Assembly (NCBI GenBank): GCA_900544375.1
Contig: UQUZ01000034.1
Location: forward strand, 1-26,951
Direction of reading: 5' to 3'
DNA: 26,951 nucleotides
Origin: an uncultured Oscillospiraceae bacterium
GTDB lineage: Bacteria > Bacillota > Clostridia > Oscillospirales > Acutalibacteraceae
Part shown: positions 12,720 through 22,600 of the stretch, piece by piece
Layout: every line of letters starts with the position of its first letter
How positions within the stretch are numbered: position 1 is the stretch's first letter
Position numbers and translations under genes: made by a program
The notes under the pieces: generated by a model
What the model was told of the DNA's origin: nothing
Seen by the model: the letters and a program-made list of their open reading frames with translations, nothing else
Database searches by the model: none

Positions 12720-13276
12720 ATTCACTAATTCCAATTTCTGTAAGTCACTACAATTTAATGCGTACGTTTTTGTTCAAAATATGTATAGATATTGATTTAT
12801 TAGAAATATATTGTCATCTTGTAATAGATGATAGATCCATATTTTCCCCTAATAGTGATATTTATTAATTTCTAATATAAGATAATATAATCTTTTTTTA
12901 GGGAGTGTGGATAAGACAAAAAAATTTTATTATCTCCTCATATTAACAAAAGTTGTAAATATAATTCGATAGAAACTACCTATATTTTGTCGGATATTAA
13001 GCAATACAAAAACCCATAAAATTGGTTTAGAGAATTTTTAAAAAATGATTTTAAAGATATTTTTTTTATTTAATTGCAGTCAAAAAAATAAATAATAAAA
13101 ATTTAGAACAATAAAAATTGTATCTTGTTGAGGATATAATTGCGGATAAAGAACGAATCATATTCCATATTTTGTAATGACCAAAACAAATGAAGAGGGG
13201 CTCTTTATGGATAATAAGTTGCTCAAATAATTGCATTGTTCCCCAATATCTTCCGAATGTTGCTCGAAAGACAAAA
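12720..13276. other. AT-rich stretch without a convincing gene
   Basis: About 550 bp are strikingly AT-rich compared with the rest of the window and contain only short frames without good ribosome binding sites (for example a 74-codon minus-strand frame at 13066-13290). There are scattered weak inverted repeats such as TTAGAAAT/ATTTCTAA around 12798-12880. It may be decayed coding DNA of a mobile element, but nothing recognisable remains. Confidence 0.6.
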
Positions 13277-13303
13277 AAAGGCCCCAGCATCGGCTAGGAC
13301 CTT
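13277..13303 (-). terminator. minus-strand terminator-like hairpin
   Basis: On the minus strand an imperfect stem (AGGTCCTAGC with GCTGGGGCCT) is followed by a run of seven T. No intact gene precedes it on that strand, so it probably served a copy of the duplicated unit that has decayed. Confidence 0.5.
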
Positions 13304-13349
13304 TGAAGAAGATAAAGATATTTTAAAAGGGGAAATCAGAATATTATAA

Positions 13350-13560
13350 AACAGACCGCAATCAACTCACAGACCGCTAACTCTCGCACCAAGAAAACCC
13401 CGGCGGAAACCGAGGCTGTTTCTGTTTTACGATATGTATAAATATGGTAGGGGCGAACTGTGTTCGCCCGCAATCATTGTTTTTTATCAACGGGCGAACA
13501 CGGTTCGCCCCTACGGGTGTGGAGCCATAATTATATACTAACTGCATAAATATTCGTCAA
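13350..13560 (-). pseudogene. decayed third copy of the zinc-ribbon unit (terminator and promoter flanks only)
   Basis: The segment around 13352-13450 repeats 13591-13690 almost exactly (CCGCAATCAACTCACAG, then a terminator stem, then TTTTACGATATGTATAAAT). After the MITE-like insertion the text GTGTGGAGCCAT of the other copy resumes. It is followed by a mutated promoter at 13532-13560 (TTGACG, 17 bp, TATATA on the minus strand) that aligns with the intact promoters at 14262 and 15003. The zinc-ribbon reading frame itself is deleted. This is a relict of a tandem array. Confidence 0.7.
13447..13514. mobile_element. 68-bp palindromic MITE-like element
   Basis: Two 24-base arms (13447-13470 and 13491-13514) are inverted with a single G:U-type mismatch around a 20-base loop. 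Each arm contains GTAGGGGCGAAC and TTCGCCCG, a type of dispersed palindrome seen in many bacterial genomes. The paralogous copy at 13684-13702 has the same flanks (GGTAG, then GTGTGGAGCCAT) without the palindrome and so serves as an empty site. Confidence 0.75.
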
Positions 13561-13638
13561 AATAGAGGCCCTTCTGGCCACAAATGCAACAAAACAAACC
13601 GCAATCAACTCACAGTCTGCTAACTCCCGCAACAAGAA

Positions 13639-13660
13639 AGCCCCGGCGGAAACCGGGGCT
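13639..13660 (-). terminator. terminator of the first zinc-ribbon gene
   Basis: AGCCCCGG (13639-13646) pairs with CCGGGGCT (13653-13660); on the minus strand it is followed by TTTCTTGTT. It lies 60 bp after the stop of the gene at 13720-14184. A similar stem at 13395-13416 belongs to the decayed copy. Confidence 0.65.
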
Positions 13661-13719
13661 GTTTCTGTTTTACGATATGTATAAATGCGGTAGGTGTGGA
13701 GCCATCAGCAAGGCGGCAA

Positions 13720-14184
13720 TTACCAGCGGTAGCCGCAGTTGTTGCATTTGAAGGTTTTGCCCGCATCCCCATTGGTGATGCCAAAATTCCCAAAAATCGA
13801 AATTGTGCCTATGCCGCTGATGCGCGAGAGATTTTCACTGCCGCAGGTGGGGCATTTCGGGTGGTTATCAAGCGGGCTTAGCCCAGCTTTATTGCGGGCA
13901 ATGCGCTCCTGATCCTTTTGCTCTCGTTTCTCATATTTCTTTTGGTTAAATTGAGGATTGCCATAGACATATTCCTCGCGCACAGTTTCTTCCAAATTCT
14001 CAAGAGCGTCACACCAATCGTCCTTATTGGGGGACCTCTGCCAAAAAGAATTGTATTCCTTTCCCGTTGCCATCATTTTCCCTTTACATTCCGGACATTT
14101 TTTCTTTTGTGATGGATCCCAGCAATCCGCTTCTTCATCACTTATCACAAAACCACATACTGGACAATAATATACTTGATTCAT
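13720..14184 (-). CDS. double zinc-ribbon protein, copy 1
   Basis: The 154-residue protein has two putative zinc ribbons. The N-terminal one is C7-x2-C10 with C30-x2-C33. The C-terminal one is C111-x2-C114 with C147-x2-C150, ending KCNNCGYRW. The linker is highly charged (KKYEKREQKDQERIARNKAG). The C-terminal ribbon with an aliphatic/Gly segment between the cysteine pairs is a common motif in small Firmicute proteins of unknown role. An AAAGGTGAC site precedes the ATG. It is antisense to the tape measure gene, inside the insert, and is a tandem paralog of the gene at 14468. No function can be assigned beyond zinc binding. Confidence 0.75.
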   Translation of the reverse strand: MNQVYYCPVCGFVISDEEADCWDPSQKKKCPECKGKMMATGKEYNSFWQRSPNKDDWCDALENLEETVREEYVYGNPQFNQKKYEKREQKDQERIARNKAGLSPLDNHPKCPTCGSENLSRISGIGTISIFGNFGITNGDAGKTFKCNNCGYRW

Positions 14185-14246
14185 TTTTTAGTCACCTTTC
14201 TTAAACTTGGTATCATATTATCTCTCACCCTGATTGCGGCCTCTCA

Positions 14247-14290
14247 CCTGAGATCAGGAATATTATACCAACTGCATAAACATTTGTCAA
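14247..14290 (-). promoter_or_regulatory. consensus promoter with palindromic operator, zinc-ribbon copy 1
   Basis: On the minus strand TTGACA (14285-14290) and TATAAT (14262-14267) have a 17-bp spacer. The palindrome CCTGAGATCAGG (14247-14258) covers the predicted start. The same promoter and palindrome recur at 14988-15031, so the site is conserved while the spacer has drifted, which suggests an operator. Confidence 0.8.
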
Positions 14291-14352
14291 AATTCGAGCC
14301 CTTTCAGCTACAAAAGGGACAAAGCAAGCCGCTGGCCGCTCGCAACAAAAAA

Positions 14353-14374
14353 GCCCCGGCATCGTTGCCGAGGC
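14353..14374 (-). terminator. terminator of the second zinc-ribbon gene
   Basis: On the minus strand GCCTCGGCAA pairs with TTGCCGGGGC-like sequence (14353-14374) and is followed by TTTTTTG. It lies about 95 bp after the stop of the gene at 14468. Confidence 0.65.
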
Positions 14375-14467
14375 CGCCCGGTGCCTGCCGGACAGATATG
14401 GAAAGGAGTTGATTGAAAATGATCGTTTTGATTCGAAGCCCTGTTTTACAGTATGTATAATATGACT

Positions 14468-14926
14468 TTACCAGCGGTAGCCGCAGTTGTTGCATTTGAA
14501 GGTTTTGCCCGCGTTGCCGTCCGTCACGCCGAAGCCGCCGAACATGGTGATCATGCCGACGCCGCTCAGGCGGGAGAGGTTGGTGCTGCCGCAGGTGGGG
14601 CATTTCGGGAGGTTGTCAAGAGGATTCAGGCCGGCTTTGTTGCGTTCAGCCCACTCGCGGTCTTCTTGCTCACGAGCCTCATACTTTTCTTTATCGAAGA
14701 GCGGGTTATTGTAGAAGTATTCTTCTCGGACAGTTTCTGAAAGGCGCCTTAAAAGTCTCCTCTGCTCTTGTCTATCTTCAGACCTTTGCCAAAAAGACTT
14801 CCGGTCCTTCCCAGTTTCCTTCAGTTCTGATCCACAGAAACGACATTTTTTTCCCATATGTAATGCAGATAATTTTTCATCATAAGTAACATAACCACAT
14901 ACTGGACAAAAATATACCTCATTCAT
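14468..14926 (-). CDS. double zinc-ribbon protein, copy 2
   Basis: The 152-residue paralog of the gene at 13720 shares its whole architecture: an N-terminal CPVCGYV ribbon with a second pair CRFCG, a charged central helix including FWQRSEDRQEQ, and a C-terminal ribbon with PKCPTCGSTNLSRLSG and KCNNCGYRW. The C-termini are nearly identical and the middle has diverged by many substitutions, so the duplication is not recent. The upstream region has a consensus promoter and an AAAGGTGGAA site. Both copies are antisense within the split tape measure gene, so their transcription opposes that of the tail operon. Confidence 0.75.
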   Translation of the reverse strand: MNEVYFCPVCGYVTYDEKLSALHMGKKCRFCGSELKETGKDRKSFWQRSEDRQEQRRLLRRLSETVREEYFYNNPLFDKEKYEAREQEDREWAERNKAGLNPLDNLPKCPTCGSTNLSRLSGVGMITMFGGFGVTDGNAGKTFKCNNCGYRW

Positions 14927-14987
14927 TTTTATTCCACCTTTCTCAAACTTGGTATGATATCTCTCTCATCCTGTTTTCAGCCTCTCA

Positions 14988-15031
14988 CCTGAGATCAGGA
15001 ATATTATACCAACTCCATAAGCAACTGTCAA
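14988..15031 (-). promoter_or_regulatory. consensus promoter with palindromic operator, zinc-ribbon copy 2
   Basis: On the minus strand TTGACA (15026-15031) and TATAAT (15003-15008) have a 17-bp spacer, with CCTGAGATCAGG at 14988-14999 over the predicted start. It begins about 55 bp from the right boundary of the insert. Confidence 0.8.
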
Positions 15032-15083
15032 AAACAATCTCATCATGGTCACAAAAGTAACAGAAAGAACCTTAATCTTTTAG

Positions 15084-18000
15084 GCGGCGTGACGGATGTC
15101 GCTAAACAATCCCTTATGGCTGCTGGCAGCGGCCTGCTCAAAGCAAAAGGTATAGACTCCAGTACAACACCCGGTTCGGTTATTGCAGCGCCGGAACTCA
15201 GTAATAATTTGGATCGAGATAGAGACGCGCTAATTGACTTTAATCAAGCGCTCCTAGATGGCTCTACACCCGCTGAAGCCTACGCAGACCACCTCACCAA
15301 TGTCTCCAAAGCCGCCCAAGAAGCTGCCCGGCAAAGCAACGGCCTGCCCGTTGACATCGACAAGTACCATAACTCTCAGTTAGCCGCCAGCATGGCGACC
15401 AAGGTTTCCACAGGCTCCATGATCGCCCAGTCCGTCGCCTCCGCCGCGCTCACGGGCGCGATCAGCATGGGCGTGACCCTCGCCGTCAACGGCCTCATCA
15501 CGGGCCTTGACTACCTCACACATGCGCACGAGCGCGCCGTGGAGGCGGTGGATAACGCAAACCAGGCCTATGCGGAAAACGAGACGGAGCTCAACAACGC
15601 AAGCTCCAGCCTCGCGCAGATTGAGGAACGGCTGAACACACTCAACAGCATCCAGAACCCCTCCCTTGCCGACAAGGAGGAAACCGCCGAGCTCGAACGC
15701 CAGCGGGAAGAGCTCACCGCTCAGGTCGCCCTGCTCAAGGAAAAAGGCGAAGCGCTCAAAGCAAAGCAGGCCGAGAGCGGCAAGGAGCTCATGGACAACC
15801 TCGAATCCGAAGGGCTCGACTCCTCCTATTCCAAGGATGGCGGCAAACTATCCTGGTGGGAAAAGATCGGGGCGAGCATGGCGCAGGGCCAAACCATGCA
15901 ATCCGCCTCCAACATGATGCTGTTCGACCCGGACATGGCCCAGCAGCAGATGGACATGATGGACGACATGAGCATGTCCGCCAAGGAATACGCAGAGTAT
16001 TGGACGGATAGCCTGTCAACCGACGGGCTGGACCGCCAGTCCGAACAATTCCAGACCGTGCGTGACAACCTGCTGAATATCGCCGAGGAATACCAGAAGG
16101 TTGCGCAGAGCAGCGACGGCGCAATCGGCGACGCGGCGCGCGAAAAGGTCAACCAGATTACCTACGCGCTCGGCGACGCGGAAACGCGCGCCGACCTGTT
16201 TAACAACAAGCTCGGCGATAACGACGCAAAGGATAAACTGCTCGATGCGGCCGCCGCCGGGGAACTGACAGCGGAAAACCTTGCCCAAATCGCGGGCGAC
16301 GACCTTGCCAGCCAGCTCAATTCCGTTTCCGGCTCCGCGCAGGCGACAGTCGAGCAGCTAGCAGCTATGGCGCAAACCGGCGAACAGGCCCGGTCGGCGG
16401 CAGAAAACCTGCAAACCGCCACGGCATCCCTCGCCGAGGCCAACCAGAAGATTTCCGATATTGAAGGCGCTGTTAACTCCCAACGAGCTCTAAACGCCAG
16501 CGAGGTGAGTGATCTCTGCGCCAAATACCCGGAGCTCCAGCAATATGTGACCGCCACGGCGGACGGTTTTGCAATCGAAGAAGGCGCGATGAGCCTGCTC
16601 AGCGGCGCAACGAGCCAATTCAGCACCGGCTACATTCAGGCACAGATCAAAATGAGCGAGGCCGCTCTCGCGGAAACGCAGAACCGCATCAACCTCATGC
16701 AGCAGGAAGCCGGCATCATGGGAAGCCTCGACTATGCTACCGTGGCCTCAAAAACGGACAAGTTCGTCATGACGGAGCATGAATTCCGCCGTGGGAACAA
16801 CAGCAAGGGTTATGAAAGCTATGAACAATATCTCGCCAGCTTCCTCGACAGCGATCTTGCCGCCAGCTATGAGCAAAGCGCAAAGCTGCAAAAGGCAATT
16901 GAAGACGCAAAGAAAAACCTGAAGCTCAAACAGGATTACGAAAAACGCGCTGCCGATACGGCCAAGAAAAACCAGACAAAATCTACTTCTTCCGGCTCAA
17001 CCGCCTACAAAAACGAAGCCCTCGACAACGAATTAAAGCGCATCGAGCACCTCAAAGCCATCGGCAAATACGAAAACGACGAGCTCGGCTACATCAAAGC
17101 CCTGGAAAACGCGAAATCCAGGCTCACGAAGAAGGAATCCGAGCGCTGGCAGCTCGAGGAGAAAATCTACGCCGCCCGCGAAGCCTATGAAAAGCAGCAG
17201 CTCGATGACTACCTCGACGAAATCTCCTACAAGGAGGCCATGGGCAAGTACGATGACAACCAGGCCCAGAAGATCGCCGACCTGACCTACGCCTACAACA
17301 AGCTTGCCAAGAAGAAGGAAGACCTGCGTAAGCTTGAGCAGCAGATCTACAAGGAGACCAAGGCCTATCAGGAGGCCGAGGCCAAAAAGGCCAAAGACGC
17401 GGCCGACGCGATTGAAGATATCGTCGACATGCGCATGAAGTATATCCGCAAGGAGCAGGAGCTCAAAAAGAAAGCGCTGGAGGACGAGCTCGACGGCTAC
17501 AAAAAGCTCTACGACGCGCAGGCAAAGGCTCTCGACAAGCAGAAGGAAGCCGACGACTACGCCAAAACCGCCGCCAAAAAGCGCGCGGATATCGCAGAGA
17601 TCGAAACGCGGCTGAATGAGCTCTCCGCCGACACGAGCGCCGCCTCCCAGCGCGAGCAGGCCGAGCTGCGCGCCGAGCTTGCCGAAAAGCAGGAGGACCT
17701 TGAGGAATACGAAAAAGAGCAGTCCATCGAGCGGCAGAAGGAAAAGCTCGATGAGGAATACGCCCTGCTGGAAGAGCAGAACAACGCCAAAATCGAGAAG
17801 ATTGATGAATTCCTCGATAACGAGGGCGCGGTGCGCGATCAGGCCATGGCGGATATCATGACCCGCAGTGAAACCGTCTACCAGGAGCTGATGGAGTGGA
17901 ACGCGAAATACGGCGACGGCATCAACAAAACCGTGACCGACGCGTGGAAGGCCGCCACCGATGCGCTCAAAACCTACGGCACGCAGGCAAACGCCATCAA

Positions 18001-18745
18001 AATCTCCGAAAACCCTGGCGACATCAAGCCGCCCGTCAAAACGCCCAGCGCCGCCGCGCAGCAAAAGCCCGCCGCGTCCTCCGGCGGTTCGTCCGCCGCC
18101 AAGGCCCCGGTCAAGGGTGGGCGAGCGAGCGTGACCACAAAGGACGCAGCGGCCTATGCCTCCTCCTCCGGCAAACGCGTGGGTTCCTGGAGCACGATGG
18201 CGAAGAACGCGGGCGTGGGCTGGAACCAGAAGCTCTACGTGACCAACATCGCCAACGGGAAGGTTGCCATCGGCACCACCTCAAAAATTGGCAACACCAT
18301 CGCGTGGGTCGACAAAAAGAACGTGAAGGGCTACCGCTCCGGCTCCCCCTTCATCCCCTCCGATCAGCTTGCGCTGGTGGACGAGGCCGGGCCGGAGCTA
18401 ATTATCCGCAACCCCGTGCAGGGCAGGCTCACCCACCTTTCACGCGGCGACGGGGTGCTCAACAGCACGCTCACCGAACGCATTATTGCCCTCGCGCAGA
18501 ACCCCGCCGCCTTCCTCAACCAAAGCATGGCCAAGCTCTCCTCCGCCTTCGGCGCGGGCTTTGCCCCGGGCGCCGCGCCCTGCATTCAGATCGATTCCAA
18601 GGTGATCGTGGAGGGCAATGCGGATATGGAAACCGTCAAGGCGCTCGAAAAGGCGGAAAACCGCATTGCGGAAAAGGTGTTCACGCAGGCGAATAAGAAA
18701 TACCTGCGCAGCGGCCATACGATCAACCCAAAGCATTTGGGGTAA
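15084..18745 (+). CDS. tape measure protein, main part (exon 2)
   Basis: From the GTG at 15089 the frame gives 1218 residues, but there is no ribosome binding site before it and the sequence starts mid-protein, so I read it as exon 2 of the interrupted gene. Residues about 100-150 are hydrophobic and Ala/Gly-rich (a membrane-active or inner helix segment). Residues 150-900 are long coiled coils rich in Lys, Glu and Ala. The last 200 hold a small beta domain followed by RSGSPFIPSDQLALVDEAGPE and a VQGRLTHLSRGDGV segment typical of tape measure C-termini in Firmicute siphophages. It sets tail length and would be packed inside the tube. Joined with exon 1 it would be about 1360 residues. Confidence 0.85.
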
Positions 18746-18779
18746 TGGATTCTAAATAACCAGACGACAGATATTGACA

Positions 18780-18810
18780 CATCCCCCGGAGCGGCAGGCC
18801 CCGGGGGATG
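18780..18810 (+). other. 10-bp perfect hairpin between tape measure and distal tail genes
   Basis: CATCCCCCGG (18780-18789) pairs perfectly with CCGGGGGATG (18801-18810) and lacks a T-run. It ends eight bases before the GAAGGAGG ribosome binding site of the next gene, so it may act as an RNase barrier or influence translation rather than terminate. Confidence 0.5.
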
Positions 18811-18827
18811 GATGAAGGAGGCTTTTT

Positions 18828-19619
18828 ATGCATCTCTCCGGAAAGTATTTCAACTACAACAACCAGTCCTCCGCCATCTGGGGGCTGTTTTTCGCGCAGG
18901 TGGAGCTCACCCCCGACCGGCGCAGAATGGGCGGCCCCGCCTATTCCACGCAATATAACCGGCTTTCACACCGCCATTTTCTCCAGCAGGATACATGGGA
19001 GGAGCCGCTCTCTTTCGATGTGGAGATCGTATCCGACCGCGTGCTGTCAGACGCGGAGGTGGGCGAGGTTTACGCCTGGCTTTTTCATGAAAAAGCGTTT
19101 CGCAAGCTCGAACCCCTCTCCGACGAATACGACGGCGTTTACCTCAACTGTGTGTTCCACGCCGTGGAGGAGATCGAGGGCGGCGTAAACGGCAAGTATG
19201 GAGCGGTCGGCTTCAAGGCCACCCTGCTGTGCGACGCGCCCTGGGGCTGGGAGGATGGCGAAGCCGTATACGAAGCGGCGGAGATCGGCACGCAGATGGC
19301 GTTTGAGAACCCGTCCGTTTACAAGGGCTATCTCTACCCGGACGTTATTCTACAAACCGGAACGCAGGGCGGCAGCGTCATGCTGCAAAACGTGACCGAT
19401 CAAAACCGCCAAACGGCATTTACCGGCCTCAACGCCACGCCGCACACCATCACGCTCCGGCCGGAAACGCTGGAGGTGCGCTCCACCCTTTCGACCGAGC
19501 CGATCTATAACAGCTTTAACAAAAATTTCTTCCGCCTGCTCCCCGGCCTGAACCGCTTTGCCGCGACCGGGGACATACAGAAGCTCACATTTCAATACAG
19601 GATTGCGAGGCTGATATAA
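18828..19619 (+). CDS. distal tail protein (Dit-like)
   Basis: The 263-residue protein directly after the tape measure gene has the usual Dit length and layout. An N-terminal beta region contains FNYNNQSSAIWGL and a DVEIVSD strand, followed by a helix with VYAWLFHEKAFRKLEP. A second domain begins near CDAPWGWEDG, and the C-terminus is LLPGLNRFAATGDIQKLTFQY. Such proteins form the hexameric hub that links tube, tape measure end and tail-associated protein. GAAGGAGG precedes the ATG at 18828, and the next gene begins at the base after its stop. Family assignment is from size, position and the 'PGLNRF' pattern. Confidence 0.75.
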   Translation: MHLSGKYFNYNNQSSAIWGLFFAQVELTPDRRRMGGPAYSTQYNRLSHRHFLQQDTWEEPLSFDVEIVSDRVLSDAEVGEVYAWLFHEKAFRKLEPLSDEYDGVYLNCVFHAVEEIEGGVNGKYGAVGFKATLLCDAPWGWEDGEAVYEAAEIGTQMAFENPSVYKGYLYPDVILQTGTQGGSVMLQNVTDQNRQTAFTGLNATPHTITLRPETLEVRSTLSTEPIYNSFNKNFFRLLPGLNRFAATGDIQKLTFQYRIARLI

Positions 19620-22600
19620 TTGCTTGCTCAATTTGATTCCTTCGGGAATTTTGAAATCCCGCAGATCACGCTCTGCAACCCGGATGGCCGCGCGCTCGGC
19701 ATCCTCTCGAACCTCTCGGACCGGCAGATGAATATCCGGTTTAACGATCTATCCGATCTCTCCTTCACCATCCAGCGCGGCGCAAAGGAGTGCCGCTGCC
19801 CCGTCTATGAACAGGTGGAGCCCTTTCGCTACCTCCTGGTGGATGGAATCGGCTATTTCGTCATCACGGATGTGTCCGTTTCCGAAGAGGGAAACGACGC
19901 GTTCAAAACCGTGGAGGCCTCCTCCTGCGAATATGAGCTGAACAACATTCAGCTCGGCTACTATGAAGGCACCTACCGGTTTTACAGCGGAGACGACAGC
20001 GACCCGAAAAACTCCCTGCTCTCAGATATCATGAAGCGCCTCCCCTCCTGGCGGCTGGATACGGACGGCATCCCCGCCGCCGTTGCCGCGCGCTCCCGCA
20101 CCTTTGACACAACCGATCAAACGGTTTATGCCTTCCTCATGACGGAATTGGAGGAGGCGTATGAATGCCTGTTTGAATTTGACATATTGAACCGCGTCAT
20201 CCGTGTTTACGACCGCTATCAATACGATAACCGCACGGATATCTGCCTCTCCACGGAGGATGTGCTCCAGGGGCTGACCCTGCGCACCAAATCCGACGAG
20301 ATCAAAACCGCCCTGCTCGTCAAGGGCGGCAACGGGCTCGACATCCTCAGCGTAAACCCGCTGGGCACCAACTTGATCTATAACTTCAGCTATTACGCCA
20401 CAGAGGAGTGGATGGACGCCGCGCTGATCGAAAAGGTAAAAAGCTGGCAGGCCCATGTGGACGCCCTCACGAGCTCAGAAAACAGCGCCTTTCAGGTGCA
20501 GCGTGCGGAAATCAGCAAGCTTCAGGGGCGAAAAGCCGAAAAGGAAGGCGAGATCACCCGCCTCAAGCAGGAGCTTTCAAACTTGCAGGTGCAGCAATCC
20601 GCCATCATCAGCGATACGGCGTCACAGGATATCAAAAATGCAAATCTCAAAGCTCTTCACCCGCAAATCCTAGCTGCAAAATCGGCGCTGAGCACGGCGG
20701 AAGGCGCGCTCTCTTCTATTCAAACACAGCTCAACACAGAGAACGACAAGCTTTTGGCGCTCCAAAAACAGGTGCGCTTAGAATCTGTATTCACACCGGC
20801 GGAGATGGAGGTGCTCTCCCGCTTCATCCAGCAGGGCGCGTATACAGAAGAGAACATCACAAAGCAGGATAACATGAGCTATGAAGAGGCGCAGGCCCAG
20901 GCGCTGGAGCTTTACAACAAGGCGCAGAGCCTGCTCAAAACCATCTCCACCCCGCGCTATGAGTATTCTGTGGAAACCGCGAGCTTCGTGTTTCAAAAGG
21001 AGTTTGCCCACTTAACCAGCCAGCTCAAATCCGGCTGCCTGATCGACATCCGGCTAAGCGAGGAGGATATTGCAAGCCTCCTGCTGCTTGAAATGGCGGT
21101 GGATTATGACGGCCGCTCCCTCTCCCTCACCTTTGGCAACCGCTATAAGCTCAGCGACCCGAGCGCGCTGTTCAACGATCTCGTCGGCGGCTCCATCGCC
21201 AAAACGGCAAGCACGGTGGAATACCTGCGCACCACCTTCGATTTTAAGCAGCAAAAAGACGATCTCGACCATCTGGCGGAGCTGAAGGATGAATCGATCA
21301 ACCTCACGCACAATATGGTGGTCAACGCGGATAACCAGGTGATGGTCATCGACGCCTCCGGCATCAACGGCCGCAGGGCGGTCATCGGCGAAGACGGCCT
21401 TCCAACCGGCGACTACGAGCCTGAGGTTTTGAAAATCACAAATAATACCATCGCCTTCTCCACGGACGATTTCGAAACGACGGAGACTGTGCTGGGTAAA
21501 AACCTGCTGCCCGACGGCGCGACCACGCCGGACGGGAAGAATTACATGTACGGCCTGAATGCGAAGCTGCTCATGGGCGATCTGATCATCGGCGAAAATT
21601 TGAAGGTGAGCGGGGAGATTGAGGGCAGGCTGATCAACGCAAAGGGCTTAACGGTGAATAACGGCGTGACGGACACGCTCCGGGTGGATGAGAACGGCGA
21701 CGTCTCCCTCAACGTCAAAAGCCTAAGCATCACGGGGAACCAGGTGGCGACGCAGGGGGATTTGACGAGCGGGATCAATGGGCTGCAAATTGGAAGCCGG
21801 AATTATATTAAGGACAGTGTATCAAGAACTTTAACTGCCAATTCCACGAGTGATTGGTATTATAACAACCTATACACAGGCTTAGAAAATACGCAATACA
21901 CGTTTAGCGTAGGCAAAATTTCCGTCATTTCCGGAAGCGCAACCAAGGTATCCGTTTTGATCTATGATGTAAATAACGCAAAACTCATTCAAACGATGTA
22001 TTTAAATGTGTCCAATAGCAAGCAACAAATCTCGTTTACCCCGCCACCCAGCAGCGCCGCCTTGAGCTTATTAATCTATGCAGGCGTTGCCGGAAGCACG
22101 GCTGGAAACAGCCTAAAATACGAACACATGAAGCTCGAAAAAGGATCAAAAGCCACCGACTGGACGCCCGCCCCGGAAGACCGCTCCTATCTCGTCAACA
22201 CCCTCTCCCCCACGCAGGCGGACGGGATGTGGCTGGGAAGCGATGGAAAGCTGAATATTACGGCGACGCAGATCAAAGCGGGGAGGTTGCAGTCGAAGGA
22301 TGGGAGTTCGTACTTTGATCTGGAGAACGGGAAGATAGTAGGTAAGAATGCGGAGATGTCAGGTAGTTTCAAGGCACTATCTCCTAATTATACATCGGGA
22401 GAAGGATCATCTGTTACTATATCCGGCTTTACACAATCAGGATCGAACTATAACTGTGCAGGCCTACAGTTTAGGAATGCTAGCAACACTTTATATGGCG
22501 ATATGTGGGGCATGGACATGGGGAGCTACGGTTCGTCTATAGGGATAGAATGTAACGGTGTATCTATTGCTGTAGTCAAAAATAGCTCTGGAAAATATAT

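Larger units (their letters stand above)
12094..15083 (+). mobile_element. about 3-kb group I intron-bearing insert splitting the tape measure gene
   Basis: Between the two tape measure parts lies about 3 kb with unrelated content: a group I intron core at its left end, then genes in antisense orientation, AT-rich DNA and repeats. The arrangement recalls IStrons (a group I intron fused to an IS element), yet no TnpA, TnpB or homing endonuclease is visible, so any mobility function is lost or supplied in trans. The left boundary lies between about 12090 and 12105 and the right one between about 15070 and 15092. No clear target-site duplication is seen. Without splicing the tail could not be built to length. 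Confidence 0.7.

Noticed and set aside
13066..13290. 74-codon minus-strand frame in the AT-rich island
   Set aside because: No ribosome binding site, no recognisable domain, and the composition is as expected for AT-rich noncoding DNA; noted only as a possible remnant.
13350..13690. CRISPR array
   Set aside because: The repeated text is two copies of a terminator-containing unit about 240 bp apart plus a palindrome, without regularly spaced short repeats and spacers; no cas genes are present.
14418..14459. Tiny plus-strand frame with an AAAGGAGT site inside the insert
   Set aside because: Only 13 codons; the stretch is part of the duplicated downstream region of the zinc-ribbon unit, so the site is probably fortuitous.
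17033..18064. Long minus-strand frame (343 codons) opposite the tape measure gene
   Set aside because: It mirrors the Lys/Glu-rich coiled-coil codons, giving a Leu/Val/Phe-rich low-complexity product. It has no promoter or ribosome binding site, and the plus-strand frame is clearly the real one.
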